Part shown: positions 1-12,656 of the stretch, piece after piece | Layout: every line of letters begins with the position of its first letter | Position numbering within the stretch: the stretch's first letter is position 1 | Origin: Enoplosus armatus | Taxonomy: Eukaryota > Chordata > Actinopteri > Centrarchiformes > Enoplosidae | NCBI RefSeq assembly: GCF_043641665.1 | Contig: NC_092203.1 | Location: forward strand, 6,179,567 to 6,243,566 | Reading direction: 5' to 3' | DNA: 64,000 nucleotides | Made by a program: the position numbers and the translations under genes | The notes under the pieces: model-generated | The model's database searches: none | The model's input: the letters and a program-made list of their open reading frames with translations, nothing else | What the model was told of the DNA's origin: nothing

Positions 1-2
1 AC

Positions 3-3000
3 CACCTACCAGACCTTATCCAGCAGAGCCATCACTCCCCTTCCTCTTCCACAACCATCCCTTCCTCCTCCTCCTCCTATTCCTCCTCCTCCTCCTCTTC
101 CTCCTTCCCCTCATCATCTAGCCATGCCAGTCCTGCCATGTCCCCACACAACCCCTTGGACAAGCTCACTGCCATAGAGGTATGTCACCCTCACATCACA
201 AAGACAAACAACCGAGGAGTGGGCTGTTGCAGAGTGTACAGGCTTAGAGGTGCAGATTTGGGCAGTTGTTTTATCTAGTGTGTGTCCAAGATGGCGAAAG
301 ATTTACTGCTTCAAGACTAAGAATAATAGTAGAATAATAGAGAATTATTATTAAGTGTTCTTGACTGTCACTCTCATTGTATGGCCATCCTCTCCCTGGA
401 CGTGAAGCTAGGTAAAATAAATTATTTGCAAATGCTGTTTTGTTTACTTATTTTAAGCAGGATCTTAATATTTACCTCTGTAGAAACACACCTTCATCTC
501 TAAGCCTGTACATACAAGCCTGTCCAGACCTTGATTGTTAGTCAGAGCCTCTCTGTGCCCTGTCCTGCCCCCCTCTGTCCCCTCCTGGCTTCACTCTCTG
601 GCTCTCCTCTGCACCCTTCTGGCTTGGCTGGCACCTGGTTTGAATCCTCTGAGGGGCCTTTCACTGCATTGCACTGTGTTGCTGCTAACACTGACGCCTC
701 CTGGTGGTAGAATGTGGTTATGGCATTGGGGGAAACTGAACTGGAGCTTCTCGGGTTGAACAAGCGTTTCTTAGCAGTACATGGCATTAAAACCACTTTG
801 AGTAGTCTTTTGGGTGATGGCACGCCTGGTGTGATGGTAGGGGTGAAATAGGATAATATATTTAAATGTTTAGTGCGCCAAATATGGAATTGACTGCAAA
901 TCCTTAAGCACGACAAGCATGACCTACTTAAAGAGAAGAAATCTAATTTATTTTTAATGATTATTATAGATTACTGCCTCGTTTGCGGGGTGACACATAA
1001 CCGTGTTGCATCTTGGGTGGTGGAATTACGATCCTCTGTGCTTTTATTAGGAGCAGCTTTTTCCTCTTAACGCTTCTCATCAGCCGGCGTTTGGATCATT
1101 TCTCATTTCCCTCAACACATTTTCTTCTTGTCGCACATGTTGTTTTTCCTCCTCTAACATTTCTTTTGCCCTAGTTTTCAAAACAACTAACAACATAACT
1201 GCACGTCATGTTTTTCATTTGTTTTGTTATCAACTTGAATTGCGGTGCCAGCTATGTATTCCCAGTTGTTTGTGTCATAGAAATGTAGTTTGATTGAACA
1301 CAGTTGAGCTGAATGCTGTTTTATTTGCCCCCAGAGATAGAACTGTAACTCATATGTTCAAATTGAAGGGGCCTGTTGCTATTGTAGTTTATAAATTGCA
1401 AATCAGTGTAACAAATATTTATGTCTTGGTTTGGACCAAAGGCTTTACTATTAAATGCAGTTTTCTGCTTTTTATGCAGGCTAAGTTCTGTTTTCTAAAC
1501 GTCTTAAATCTTTGTCAGTCCCAGTCAGAAAGCAACTCCATGTCCAAACACAAGTCTTCCTCTTCCTTCACTCCTTTCATCGACCCTCGTCTTCTCCAGA
1601 TCTCTCCATCCAGCGGCAGCTCCCTCAACAACATGGGTAGGTCAACAACTAACTGTGTTTATTAGTAATTATAAACTGTTGAACGTAGCATGCTCCAGTT
1701 CCCCAATGAGGGAGTGTTTCTGAGCAGTGGCTTCTCCCCCACGCACTTTTTCCAGAACTGATAAAGAAACTATGTTGAAACATTTGAGCTGAGATGATGA
1801 GTCAACTGTGCATTAAGGGGTTATTTGCAGTAGTACCCTGTATAAGAGTGATGTAAATAAACTGCAGCACCATATGTTCAAACCGGGCACCAGGTTGTAC
1901 ATTAACAATTTAATCAACATTTGGCATTTAGCAGCATTTGGGCAGGACGGACGGCTGGCGGACCCGCTGAGGTCGGACCCGTCCCGTAAAGGCTCCGTGG
2001 TCAACGTCAACCCGGTGAACACGCGCCCGCCCAGCGACACGCCGGAGATTCGCAAGTACAAGAAGAGGTTCAACTCTGAGATCCTGTGTGCTGCACTGTG
2101 GGGTAAGTGTATCTCAGAAATCAACACGTGCTGCATGTTGACCACTGGTAGGGAGTCATGGTCTTGCTTAGAAACACCTCAGCAAGGCTTGTAAAACCTG
2201 ATTATTGTACTATGGTATCCATCAAAGCTCTGCTAACTGTGGGTGTTTCATCTATGTGTGCGTGTTCCAGGAGTGAACCTGCTGGTGGGGACAGAGAGCG
2301 GCCTGATGCTGCTGGACCGTAGCGGTCAGGGGAAGGTCTACCCCCTGATCAACAGGCGCCGCATCCAGCAGATGGATGTCCTGGAGGGACTAAATGTCCT
2401 GGTCACTATATCGGGTACAGTGCGCATGCTCCCTTTGGCTACTGAACACATTTTTTTTTTTTTTGATTCATTTTCAATCAGGTAGAAGTGACGAAGGTTC
2501 GGATGCACCAGTGGGTGGTTTCACTCGTTGGACTATTGAGAGTTGAAATATATTGCCACACTCTGACTCATCTTGAGAATGGACAGAAAACAAATGCATA
2601 ATTGTCATTTGTTTGTCATTTGCAACACTGACTGCTATAAACATTCAATTGATTGTAAAACAATTATGTACGAGGTTGTCTGATCGTCACTCGCACTACT
2701 GTCTCTCAATCAAACTCCACCTCCTGCAGGTAAAAAGAACAAGCTGCGAGTGTATTACCTGTCGTGGCTGAGAAACAAGATTTTGCACAACGACCCTGAG
2801 GTGGAGAAGAAGCAGGGCTGGGTTAATGTGGGCGACCTGGAAGGTTGCGTCCACTACAAAGTCGGTACGTTTCCATCTCTATCCATCTCTAAATGAGTAA
2901 TACACACAGAGAGCGTTACACTTGACCAGGATTTGTTGATAAGCTTCACTAGCAGTCATGAATGACTCACTTCTCCTTTTCATTCCAGTGAAGTATGAGA

Positions 3001-4108
3001 GGATTAAGTTCTTGGTGCTGGCCTTGAAGAACGCTGTGGAGGTGTACGCCTGGGCACCCAAGCCCTACCACAAATTCATGGCCTTTAAGGTGAGCGTGGT
3101 CCCAGGATGGATCTAGATCTCTAATTATTCCACCAAAGACTGGCGTTTCTAGTTGTTACTCCCGACTAACTTATTTACTCATGGTTGGTCTTTAGTCTTT
3201 TGGGGACCTGGTGCACAGGCCTCTGCTGGTCGACCTGACGGTGGAGGAAGGTCAGAGGTTAAAGATCATCTATGGCTCCTGCTCAGGCTTCCACGCTGTG
3301 GATGTGGACTCCGGTGCCGTCTACGACATCTACCTGCCCACACATGTAAGCTCTTTGCTCGGTCTGATCATATCTTGTTTTTCATGACTTGCTTTCCTCT
3401 CTTAACTCTTCTTCCTCTTTCTCCCGCAGATCCAGACCAGCATTCAGTGCCACGCCATCATCATCCTGCCCAACACTGACGGGATCGAGCTGCTGGTGTG
3501 CTACGAGGACGAGGGCGTCTACGTCAACACCTACGGACGCATCACCAAGGACGTGGTGCTTCAGTGGGGAGAAATGCCAACTTCAGTGGGTGAGTGGGGC
3601 CAAAAAACGTTCTAACTAAGTTAGCTAACTGTGGCGCCTCTTTAAGCTTTGTAACGGCAATAATGTTAATGAATCCGTGCAGCTCTAGTCATACCCTTCT
3701 GTCACCTCCCTCTGTGGCTGAGCAGCCTACATTAGGTCAAACCAGATCATGGGCTGGGGTGAGAAGGCCATAGAGATCCGCTCAGTGGAGACGGGCCACC
3801 TGGACGGCGTCTTCATGCACAAGAGAGCCCAGAGACTCAAGTTCCTGTGTGAGAGGAATGACAAGGTGAGAACATAACTCTATTTATTCTCTGCCTCCTT
3901 CTTTGTTTCTGTTTTTCTCTATTTCTTAGAGATACATCACACCCTTTACCTTCCAGAGTTCAACCCGCCTGATCAGAAATGCCTTTCAGCTCATGTATCT
4001 TTGCCTTTGTCCCCCGTCTGTCAGGTCTTCTTCGCCTCTGTGCGCCAGGGCGGTGCCAGCCAGGTGTATTTTATGACCCTGGGACGCACTTCCCTCATGA
4101 GCTGGTAG
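3..4108 (+). CDS. map4k4: Misshapen/GCK-IV Ste20 kinase, C-terminal part with CNH domain (MAP4K4-type), 5' part outside window
   Basis: Ten coding exons join in frame: 3-179 (continues upstream), 1519-1636, 1935-2102 (or from 1932), 2271-2414, 2730-2864, 2989-3089, 3196-3345, 3430-3589, 3726-3865 and 4025-4108. They give 458 residues and a TAG stop. The kinase domain lies outside the window. What is visible is a Ser-rich linker with a TCC-encoded serine run, the [17 protein letters not shown] segment, the [10 protein letters not shown] / [23 protein letters not shown] junction, and then a full citron-homology (CNH) domain of about 300 residues. The protein ends in [13 protein letters not shown]. 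As I recall, MAP4K4 ends [13 protein letters not shown] while TNIK and MINK1 end differently, so MAP4K4 is favoured. The family consists of cytoplasmic Ser/Thr kinases acting upstream of JNK and on the cytoskeleton; the CNH domain binds small GTPases or other regulators. Family assignment is very secure; the paralogue is less so. Confidence 0.9.
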
Positions 4109-6838
4109 TCGACATCCCGCCACGCCGGCCAAACACGACGACCATACCTAAGCAGTGGCCAACAGATGACGATTGTGACCGTGACCGACGACGATGAAGA
4201 CGAGAGCAGCCTTGAGCCCGAAGTGGAGAAGCATCTCGACGGAGGGAACGGCTTCCTCTTACCTGCTCGGGGCAAACAAACAACGGATTGGACTGTAATC
4301 ATGAAAAGAAGCTAGGGATGGGTGTGTGTGTGTTTGGGGGCGGGGAGGTGCGTTCTGTTTGTGTGCATCGTCACAAGTCCACTGAGTGTACTAGCAAACT
4401 ATATTACGACAACAGAAACCCCCACCGGCCTCCAGGCCCCCCCACCCCACCCCAGCCCAACCTTTGAGCCGATCACCTCCTCCTCTTCCTCTGCAGGACG
4501 TGGGATCTGTTGCCTGTTGATGGTAAATCTTTATGTGTCATAGTAAAACTTTGCATCGTGTATGTGTGTGAACGGAGGAAACACTGAGCATGTGAATAAC
4601 TGACAAAAGTGTGTGTTTGTCTGAGGAGACGACAGGAGGCTTAAACGTGGCCGTCGCTGTATCGAAGAAGGCGAATACTGTACGTGCCACACCTTGAGTG
4701 TAGCTGTTTATAGCTGTGTTTAGGCAAAATTAACTCTTAATTCCCACCACGGTAGATTTCCACGTCAAGCATGTCATTTAACACTAGTTCACAGCCACAG
4801 CTTTCCTAACTTTGCTTGACATGTAGATCTGCCTCTGTGTCTTCACTTTGTTTGCCTTCTCCTCCTCCTTAAAGTGAAGATTTTTTTTAAGGGACCTTCT
4901 TGATATATCCATTAAATACAGGGTACTGGATTATCAGCATGTACATACTAACTACATCAACCTCGTGGGCTTCAGACTCTCCCAGGTTGACTTTGACCAC
5001 ATTGCCTCACGTACTGTAGGTTATGTCGGACAGAAGTAGCCCTGTTTATGACGGCATGTTGCTTTGGTGTTATCGACACAATTAGCCCCAGTTTTTCATA
5101 CACTGTATATTTTGTATGTGACTCGCTGCACATGAATAATGTAAGAATGCAGGACACACCCATAGATGAGTTTTAAAGGAAAAATTCACCCTATTTAGCA
5201 TCAATCTGTAAGTGTTTTGGTCAACCGGCTTTTCCCTAATCTGCTTTGTCTATTTCAGTCGCTCATTTTCACACAGTCAGGTCTGTTTGTTCTACTGGAA
5301 ATATAAAAACACAACCACCAAAACCACAAGTGGACCCAGAAATGTGACGTGCATTACCAAAAGCTTTTATTTTTTGTTGTTGTTTTTTTCCAGGTGGATT
5401 TTTCCTTTAACATCAGTCATAAGTAGGGCTAGGATAAACTGTGAATTAGACATGCAGAATTTAGCAGGTGGCCATTAAGGTAGCATGGGAGGCCAGTGGG
5501 CAGAAGTGACCGAAAAGGGAATGAAGGCATTGTGCATAAATCTGGAGGGCTGAAGAGAAGCTTTGAACATCACACGCCACAAAGGGGAGGAAATCAGGAT
5601 CAGCTAATTGCCCACCGTTTGAAGCCCCTATTCACATCTACGATCATCCAACACTGTATTTTGAAGGAGACTTTAGCTTAACGATTGCTTTAGAGGGGGC
5701 TCCAGCTGATTCAAACTGCTCAAAGTCCTCTGTAGTTTTTGACAAGTTCAAAGTGAAGATGTTTAGATTTTGGAGTCTAAACCATGCGATTCAATATAGG
5801 ACCTCTTTTTTTTGGCCATTTTGGGCTTCAGACAGGCAGTTAGTTTGTTCACTCGGTCCAGTCCGGATTGAAGAGACGCATACATTACACTTTAACTGGA
5901 TCATTATTCCATCCCAGAATTTTAATTTCTTAATTTCACTTCTCTTCCTTTCTCATCCTCTAAAACCCGATTGACAAGACTTGTTTGTCACTTCATGTTC
6001 GACCGTCTCATGTAAATCCACCCTGGCTGTGTGTGTGTATGTATGGATGAGAAAACCCAATAACGGGAATTTGCAAGCTTTCACTCACCCCCTCCCCACC
6101 CGCCCTCCACCTGAACTCGACTCTTAGATCCTGCTCTCAGTAAGGGTGGTGCCTTCAATGTCCACTGCTGAGAGCTTCAGAACATTTGGAATGAGATGCT
6201 TTCACTGTCTGATCATCTGTGAAAAGCAAAGAAGGCAAAAAGTTCTAATAGCAGTGTTACAAACCACTTCAGACGGCGCAAACTAAGCGGCATATTTTTA
6301 ACTCTGACTTAGTTTTTAGTCTTGTTTCTGCAATTTTATTATGTAACCCTTCAGATAAGTATGCGACTGCAGTGGTTTTTAAATTGTAATGCACACCTTA
6401 TGTTGAAAATGTTTACAGAAGCAATTGTTTTGTTAAACCAATGTGCATCGATATGAATATTTATGGTTTATTTTGAGGGCAGTTTTTTCCCTGTTTTGTA
6501 TTTTGTATTATTCCCTTTTTGTACTATCATTTAGACGTTTGTGTACAGGAATAATCGACTTTTGCTCACGTTATGAATTACACAAGTCTCAAGTGTGATT
6601 TCACCTGTGATTTCACCGATTCCTCTACATCCTGCATTAGTGCACAGTGTGCCCCTGGCTGTGTGGCAACGTGGATCAAATGTTTTCTACCACCCAGGTG
6701 CCAGGTGACATGTTTCCCTCAAACGTCTCTCTGCCATGCCTCTCTAATTTATGTCCTCTCTGTGTGTACTATGGGAATTACTGTATTTTCCTGAAGGTCT
6801 TTTTTTCCATTGAATAAAATCAGAAGTAATTTACAATG
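4109..6838 (+). other. map4k4: 3' UTR of the map4k4-like gene
   Basis: About 2.7 kb follow the TAG at 4106-4108 without any splice-compatible coding segment. The stretch is AT-rich in its second half and ends near a canonical AATAAA at 6813-6818. An ATTAAA at about 4911-4916 could give a shorter form. The end is inferred from the signal, not from transcripts. Confidence 0.65.
6813..6818 (+). terminator. Polyadenylation signal AATAAA for the map4k4-like gene
   Basis: Canonical AATAAA preceded by a T-rich stretch. It is the first AATAAA I found downstream of the stop codon on this strand, with a plausible cleavage region 15-25 bases later. Confidence 0.6.
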
Positions 6839-6839
6839 C

Positions 6840-8010
6840 AGTGTCATTATTTTTAATAGGTTCGTTTGGACAAAATGTGATTAACTGCAAGTGTCTGAAC
6901 CATAACTATGCCCTATGTGTAGGTTATTACCTCCATACCAGGCATTCAAACGCCACATTCCAAACATGTTTCATGAGGAGTGTAACTTTTTTTTAAATGG
7001 TCACAATCTCTCCCTGATGCCTCTGGGGTCCTTAGTTATTCTGCTTTATGCAGTTTTTGGAGGTTGTAAATTACATTTTACTCCAAGTACAAACTACAGT
7101 ACTTGAGTATGACTTGAGTGTGATTAATTGAGTTGTATTTAAGTGTCACAAAATACCTATAAAACAGAAATAGGAATAAATTGTCATCACCCACTCATTA
7201 CTTAAACAAGGTTCTCCTGAGCTCACATGCATTCCTTAAATGCCAATTTAAATGTCTCTTTTTCCAACAACCATTTTGTTGTGAATCGTTCATATCCATC
7301 ATCTCAGTCACATGTTTTATATTATCAAACACAGTTTCCAGTACAGAGGACAATAAAAAAAAATATCCTTATTTTCAAATTCCCCTAAATCAAACACTTT
7401 TTTCTTTTGTAGATTAAAAATCACACAGTAAAATAATCATATTTAATTTCACAACACATTTGCAATCTCGTTTGAATTATAATCCTCTTCCAGCATTGTC
7501 TCCTTTACGGATGATACATCATTACAAAAAGTAAATTTACTTCCCACCACTGAGTATGATACACTTGAAATTATGCAGCTTTTTTTTTTTTCAACTCTCA
7601 GCCAAAATAAAACTGTTTCCAATCGTGAGGTAATTAAATCCAGTGAGGAAAATACCCCATTAAATCTTGATTTAAACGCAGCAAAAAAAGTGCTTGCCAT
7701 TATTTATTTTCACCACAAGATGGCGGCATTGCGAACCACACGGCCCATCCCACTTCATATCACTTACAAACACGCTAGCAGTTTAGTAAAGCTAGCCTTG
7801 ATACTTCACAATACAGTTTCCTGTTTTCGCCGAAAATATGGCTGTCTCAAACTTTATTAAAAACATATGGTAAATTATCAAAAGGGAAATATATTGCAAG
7901 GGGGTTAATTTGAATACAGCTTCTGGAAGCAGGGTGCCATCCTTTTTTCACGTCGAATTGTTATTATGCTAAATGTTAAAATGCTTCAAAACGTAATTGA
8001 ACCACGAATT
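6840..8010. other. AT-rich intergenic spacer
   Basis: No open frame here has coding character or splice context. The one notable element is a perfect YY1-type core (AAGATGGCGGC) at 7717-7727, a few hundred bases before the CpG-richer block that starts near 8020. Confidence 0.5.
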
Positions 8011-8014
8011 TGCT

Positions 8015-8420
8015 TTTAGTTTGAAACACCGTCAGAGCGGAAGCCGCGCCGTTACTCTTTTCACCTTGACACATTTTGGCTGGGTCACGCTGCAATCCAG
8101 CCGGATGTTTTGCGTCGCCAGTATGTGATGGGGGAAACATTTGCTAATTTTAATCACAAAGCTAATCGTGCGGCCTCAGCGGCGGGCCTGACCAAGTGAG
8201 TAGCCGTATACAGCGTTAGCCGAGCGGACTTGTTTTGCTGTCGGAGCCGCAGGTTGGTGTGTGTGAAAGCTGCAGGGAGGTCGTGACTGTGTTGGTTTGC
8301 AGTGACCGTGCACGCCGCCGCGCGCTCCCCGACAAACATAATATAGTTTCTGTAGATTGCAGCCCCTGCAACAGGCGGAGGACGGTCGTGCTGCTGTGTT
8401 GTTTGTCGCCTGGTTGACTC
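8015..8420 (+). promoter_or_regulatory. CpG-richer block, candidate promoter and noncoding first exon of zc3h12c
   Basis: CpG density rises sharply against the surrounding AT-rich DNA, for example around 8036-8052, 8168-8225 and 8309-8335. A good donor (CAA|GTGAGT) lies at 8195/8196, so a noncoding exon could end there and splice to the acceptor at 14765-14766. A YY1-type motif lies about 300 bp upstream. No TATA box is evident. The link to zc3h12c is inferred from position and strand. Confidence 0.4.
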
Positions 8421-8429
8421 GAAAGACTG

Positions 8430-10840
8430 TTTTTAAACGAGGGGATGTGGAGTTTGTGTGCTCTGGAGTGAAGGAGGCCTGAACAAAACACACGCTTCCA
8501 CGAGTTGACCTGGTGGATTCATGAAGGGGTATAGGGGCTGTAGACCCCGTCGTGTGTCTTTCCTCCACCTGTCTTGTGTTCATTTGTATGTGCTCTCTTT
8601 CGCTCTGATCGCTGTTTGTTTGCTACACAGTGGTGGTGGTAGTTGCTCCCTGAGGATCTGAGCAGTTGCAGTCCAGGCTTGGGTTCGCAGCTTTTGATGG
8701 GTAGGGGGGTGGGAGTGGTGTGAGCCCGAGCTGCAGCAGCTGTCCCCATCCCATGAGGCTTTAATTTTATCCTCTCCTTTAACTTCTCTCTATAATCCCT
8801 AACTTAAAGTGTGGACTGGAGATCTGGCTGCTGCTATTACTTTTGTCTTCTCCAGTGCTCTTTGCAAAGGGCCCTTTATTAGTCAAATAACCCCTCTTAG
8901 CCTATATATGCATGAGATCTGGCTTACATCCCGTAGTTTTATCAGTCATTAAGTCCACTTGCAAAGATAAAAAGTCTTCTTTTCTTTGCGGTTATAAAGA
9001 TGTGACTGGTCTGAGAGCTGCAGCGGTGGTGTTTCGGGCCCTTGGCTTTCCACAAAGGCTTCAGCTGTTCAGTTGTCCACGTTAGGAGTATTGATTTGAA
9101 TAACTTAATCTGTACTGGCTGTTTTTTTGTGGGTGTGTGTCTTTTTAGTGCTAGGTGGAAACGCAGGGGTCAGAAGACAGGTCAGAGAGGTCATGAGGGT
9201 CCCCTTCTGTCTGCATAGACCTGGGTCAGCTAGTACATGCTGATCATTTTTAGTATTTGTTTTAACCTGCCCAGAACCATGTTATGCTGAAAAATCAACT
9301 ATTTTGTTGCATCTTTCAAGCAAAAATGCCAAACATTCACTAGTTCCAGCTTCTCAGTTGTGAGTAGTTGCTGATTATCATTGTTTTTAAGTGAGAGTAA
9401 ACGAAACATCTTTTGGATTTTGGAAGCAAAAGCAATTTCAAGATGTCGCCTTGAGTTTTAGGAGCTTGTGCTGGGCATATTTCACAGTCTTGTGATGTTT
9501 TTACGGAGCAAAGATTAATCAGGAAACTGAATCGATAGTGGAAATAATCATTAGCAGATTAAAACAATGCTGCAGAGATTTCGTTTCATGCTTTCTGGAC
9601 TACTCAACAAACACATCCTCTGTGTCTCTGCTGAACTCAGTAGCTTAGGTTTTGTTTAGTGTGCATGCGCTGTTATCTGTCTCCAAAGAGGAAAGACGAT
9701 CGTCCTGTTGCTGCTGCTGCTGCTATTGTTGGGAGCAACATGCACACACGCACACACACCTGTTTATTAGGACAGATGGTCTACAGAGTCCGCCTGTGTG
9801 CTTGGATCCTGTGCAGTTGGTCAGCTGTTGTGTTTCCCCCTTGTCACCCTTATCTGACTGGGCGAGCTGACTCCGAGCACATTTTTATTTAATCAGGCAG
9901 TTGTTTTCCCGTTGAGCCACTGAGTCGAGAGAACACTTATTTTACTTGGCGAGTCGACTGAGAACACACAGAGAAACTGTCTGACTGCTTTATGGCGCTT
10001 TTGATTACATACTAACTTCTTGCTGCCAAGATAAATTCTGCTGGATGTTGAGTCTTAATCTCTCCAAATGAATATTTCAGTTGGCAGACATGTTTATTTA
10101 AACTCTGAGGCTGAATCACACTGAAACTATTCACAACTTGTGTTTTAAAATGTTTGAAATATGCCCAATACAATTTCTCAGAACCCAAAGTGACATCTCC
10201 AAGTATTTAAATTAGAGCTGCAATGTTCATAATTATAATATGCAATATTGTAAAATAATAGAAACAAATAATAACACTGTTATTATATTGCTTTGGATAT
10301 CATGTTGATGTAAAAGTGACTTTTTTTGTTGAAATCATTTAAATTCATTGGCTCCATAATCACATAAAAGACAGAAAGGCAAAGATTTGTGCTTCCGAGT
10401 CATCTGCCCCAAGTGTGCCACAACAATGTGGAACAGGTCCCCTCCTCACACTCATTGGGACATAAAACTTTTTGATGTCCCTCACCCCCCACACTTGTCC
10501 TTTTTTCCTTTCAGCCCAGCCACACTCTCCTCTTTCCTCTTGCACTCTCTTAAAGGCCACGCTAGTCTTTCAGCCAGCCTTGGTCTTTTCTTTCTATGTT
10601 GAACCCCCCCCCCCCTCCACCACCACCACCACCACCACTACCCCCAGCCAGAGACAAAGACCAGAGAGTGACTGTGGTGCTCTGTAGCCAGGTGTTCTCC
10701 ATTGCTGCCCCGGGCCTTAATAGCACCAGCCCTCACACTGCAGCTGCCCTCCCCAGCCTCCCATTGTGTAGCCCTATTGTTTAGCCGCCCACCCCTCGTT
10801 GATTCATCGGCCACACAGGGGAAGCCCTTTCAGACTGAGG
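8430..10840. other. Noncoding stretch, leader intron or spacer
   Basis: I see no coding segment. It holds short simple repeats: CTG-type at about 9710-9723, poly-C at about 10604-10615 followed by a CCA-type run to about 10640. The short open frames here mostly arise from these repeats. Confidence 0.45.
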
Positions 10841-10845
10841 AGTGG

Positions 10846-10848
<3 letters not shown>

Positions 10849-10903
<55 letters not shown>
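10849..10903. repeat. (GT)n microsatellite, about 55 bp
   Basis: Uninterrupted alternating GT. It produces artificial Cys/Val and Thr/His open frames on both strands and is not coding. Confidence 0.95.
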
Positions 10904-10904
<1 letters not shown>

Positions 10905-10984
10905 CGGTGCACGTTGAGTACGCGTGCCTTGGGGAAGCTGGGTGTTGAAGGCATTCGCACCACAGCCACTCCTCCCTCCCTCCC

Positions 10985-11371
10985 TCCCTCCTCCCCTCGT
11001 CGCTGCGCTTCATTGTAAGGCCGCCCCGCTCTGATTGGTGGAGCAGCCACTCTAAACGAGGGAACGGCAGACATTGTTGGTCCATCTGTTCTGCCACTCA
11101 TTGTTCAACTTGCCTGCTTCTGTTGAAGGAAAACAAAAAAACAGCTCTGGAAGACACTCGGGCGCTGAGGACTGAGGTGTTTGGCCGGAGGTGGATGCTC
11201 TGTTGTACCTGCAGCACAGACAAACGTCGGCCTCGGGTGTAGCAGCTGTGGGAACTTTAGGACTTGTTTTTCTGGGTTTCACCTGCAGTGTTTTCCAATC
11301 TGGATCTTAATCTGCAGATATGAGCTAACCTACTTTCCTGTCTGCATTGTTTGTTGATCTTTTGAGGTCTG
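10985..11371 (+). promoter_or_regulatory. Second CpG-richer block with CCAAT box and strong donor, candidate alternative promoter and exon
   Basis: The block is CpG-richer at about 10990-11050 and 11155-11240. It has an ATTGG (inverted CCAAT) near 11033-11037 and ends at a strong donor, CTG|GTAAGTG, at 11371/11372. That is the layout of a TATA-less promoter plus a noncoding first exon of roughly 250-300 bp. It lies 3.4 kb upstream of the first coding exon of zc3h12c on the same strand. Transcript evidence is absent, so the assignment is an inference. Confidence 0.4.
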
Positions 11372-12563
11372 GTAAGTGTGATGAAGTCCCTGCATGTTTG
11401 CTTATAACCTGACTTGTATTCTGAAATTGTACTTTTTAGCTTGCTGTTTAATTGAAAAATATTATTTTTGTGGCTGTTCTGATCTCTGTCTTGCAAAAGC
11501 AACTGTGATTTTTACTCCCTCTGACCATTGAGATGACGCAAAGGGCTATAGCTATAGCAGTGTTACCTGCACGACAGGTTGCTCCTTTACATCCAGCTGC
11601 AGCATCATAAATCATTTTTATGCTGACCTACCCAAATACTTAACTTGCTTGACCTAAGTTACTGGATTCCCCCGAGTTTGAAACAGACTTGAGTGTAGTT
11701 CAGAATAAGGGGAAGGTGCAGTCCAGTTTGTCTGTCTGAGAAAGGTTTTGGATGTGAAATAGTGCAGAAGAGAGATGACACAGTTTGAACCGTACCACTG
11801 AGCCCAGTAGTGACTTTAACTGAGCTTAACCACTAAATTACAAGAAATGTCATGTCAGAGTTTGTAGCACTGGACTTGGCTTGAGTCTGCAGCTGTTACA
11901 CTGTCACTGCAGTCGTTTGAGTTTCAGTGTGATCTGTGTCAATATGAAACTTGATGAGGGGGATGGGCCGGTGTTGTGGGGTTTTGGGATTTTGGGGTTT
12001 TGGGGGGGGAGGTCACAGAAAGCAAGCTTCTTATCTGGGTCACATGAGGCTGCAGGAAGCAAACATTGGCTTTGGCTAAAGATGTTGGCTTCGGATAGCG
12101 CGTGCAACTTTCACATCTGACTGTGTCTCTCCTGCTGCGTCTTTATTCTCACTCTATTGGCTGTGCGGAGATAGGGGTGTGATTTGTGAGTGAAGGTGAA
12201 ACACCAGTTGCAAGTACCGCTCAGCAGACATCTGTTGCCCTGCTGCCGGCGGGGAAAGCCTAGTGCACCATGTCGATGCACCAACACACACAGTATTCCC
12301 CCGGCTGATTATTCTGCCCGGAACAGCCCCCTTTTGACAACAAGTTTTGCACAGTGCCGGGCATGCAGCAATATACCGCCAGACAACCCCCTCTAGTCCC
12401 TGTGCCCCTCCTAGACCCCCCCCCCCCTTGAACCCGACACCCTTTACCCCCTCTCTCACCCATTGCACACACATACACGTTATACTCCAAACTACCACAT
12501 ACAAAGCGCTGTAAGGACTGTGTTACATATTCATTACTGCCTTCATCAAAGCCAGCAGTGCTG

Positions 12564-12564
<1 letters not shown>

Positions 12565-12655
<91 letters not shown>
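12565..12655. repeat. (TG)n microsatellite, about 90 bp
   Basis: About 45 uninterrupted TG dinucleotides, the longest simple repeat in the window. Likely length-polymorphic. Confidence 0.95.

Positions 12656-12656
<1 letters not shown>

Noticed and set aside
542..916. 124-codon minus-strand open frame inside the first map4k4 intron
   Set aside because: No initiation context, homology or conservation argument; lies fully in an intron.
8176..8583. 135-codon minus-strand open frame over the CpG block
   Set aside because: Chance open frame in GC-rich promoter-like DNA; no recognisable protein and no splice support.
10781..11101. Open frames of about 100 codons on the minus strand around 10.8-11.1 kb
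   Set aside because: Driven by the (CA)n repeat (Thr-His runs); no homology or splice context.
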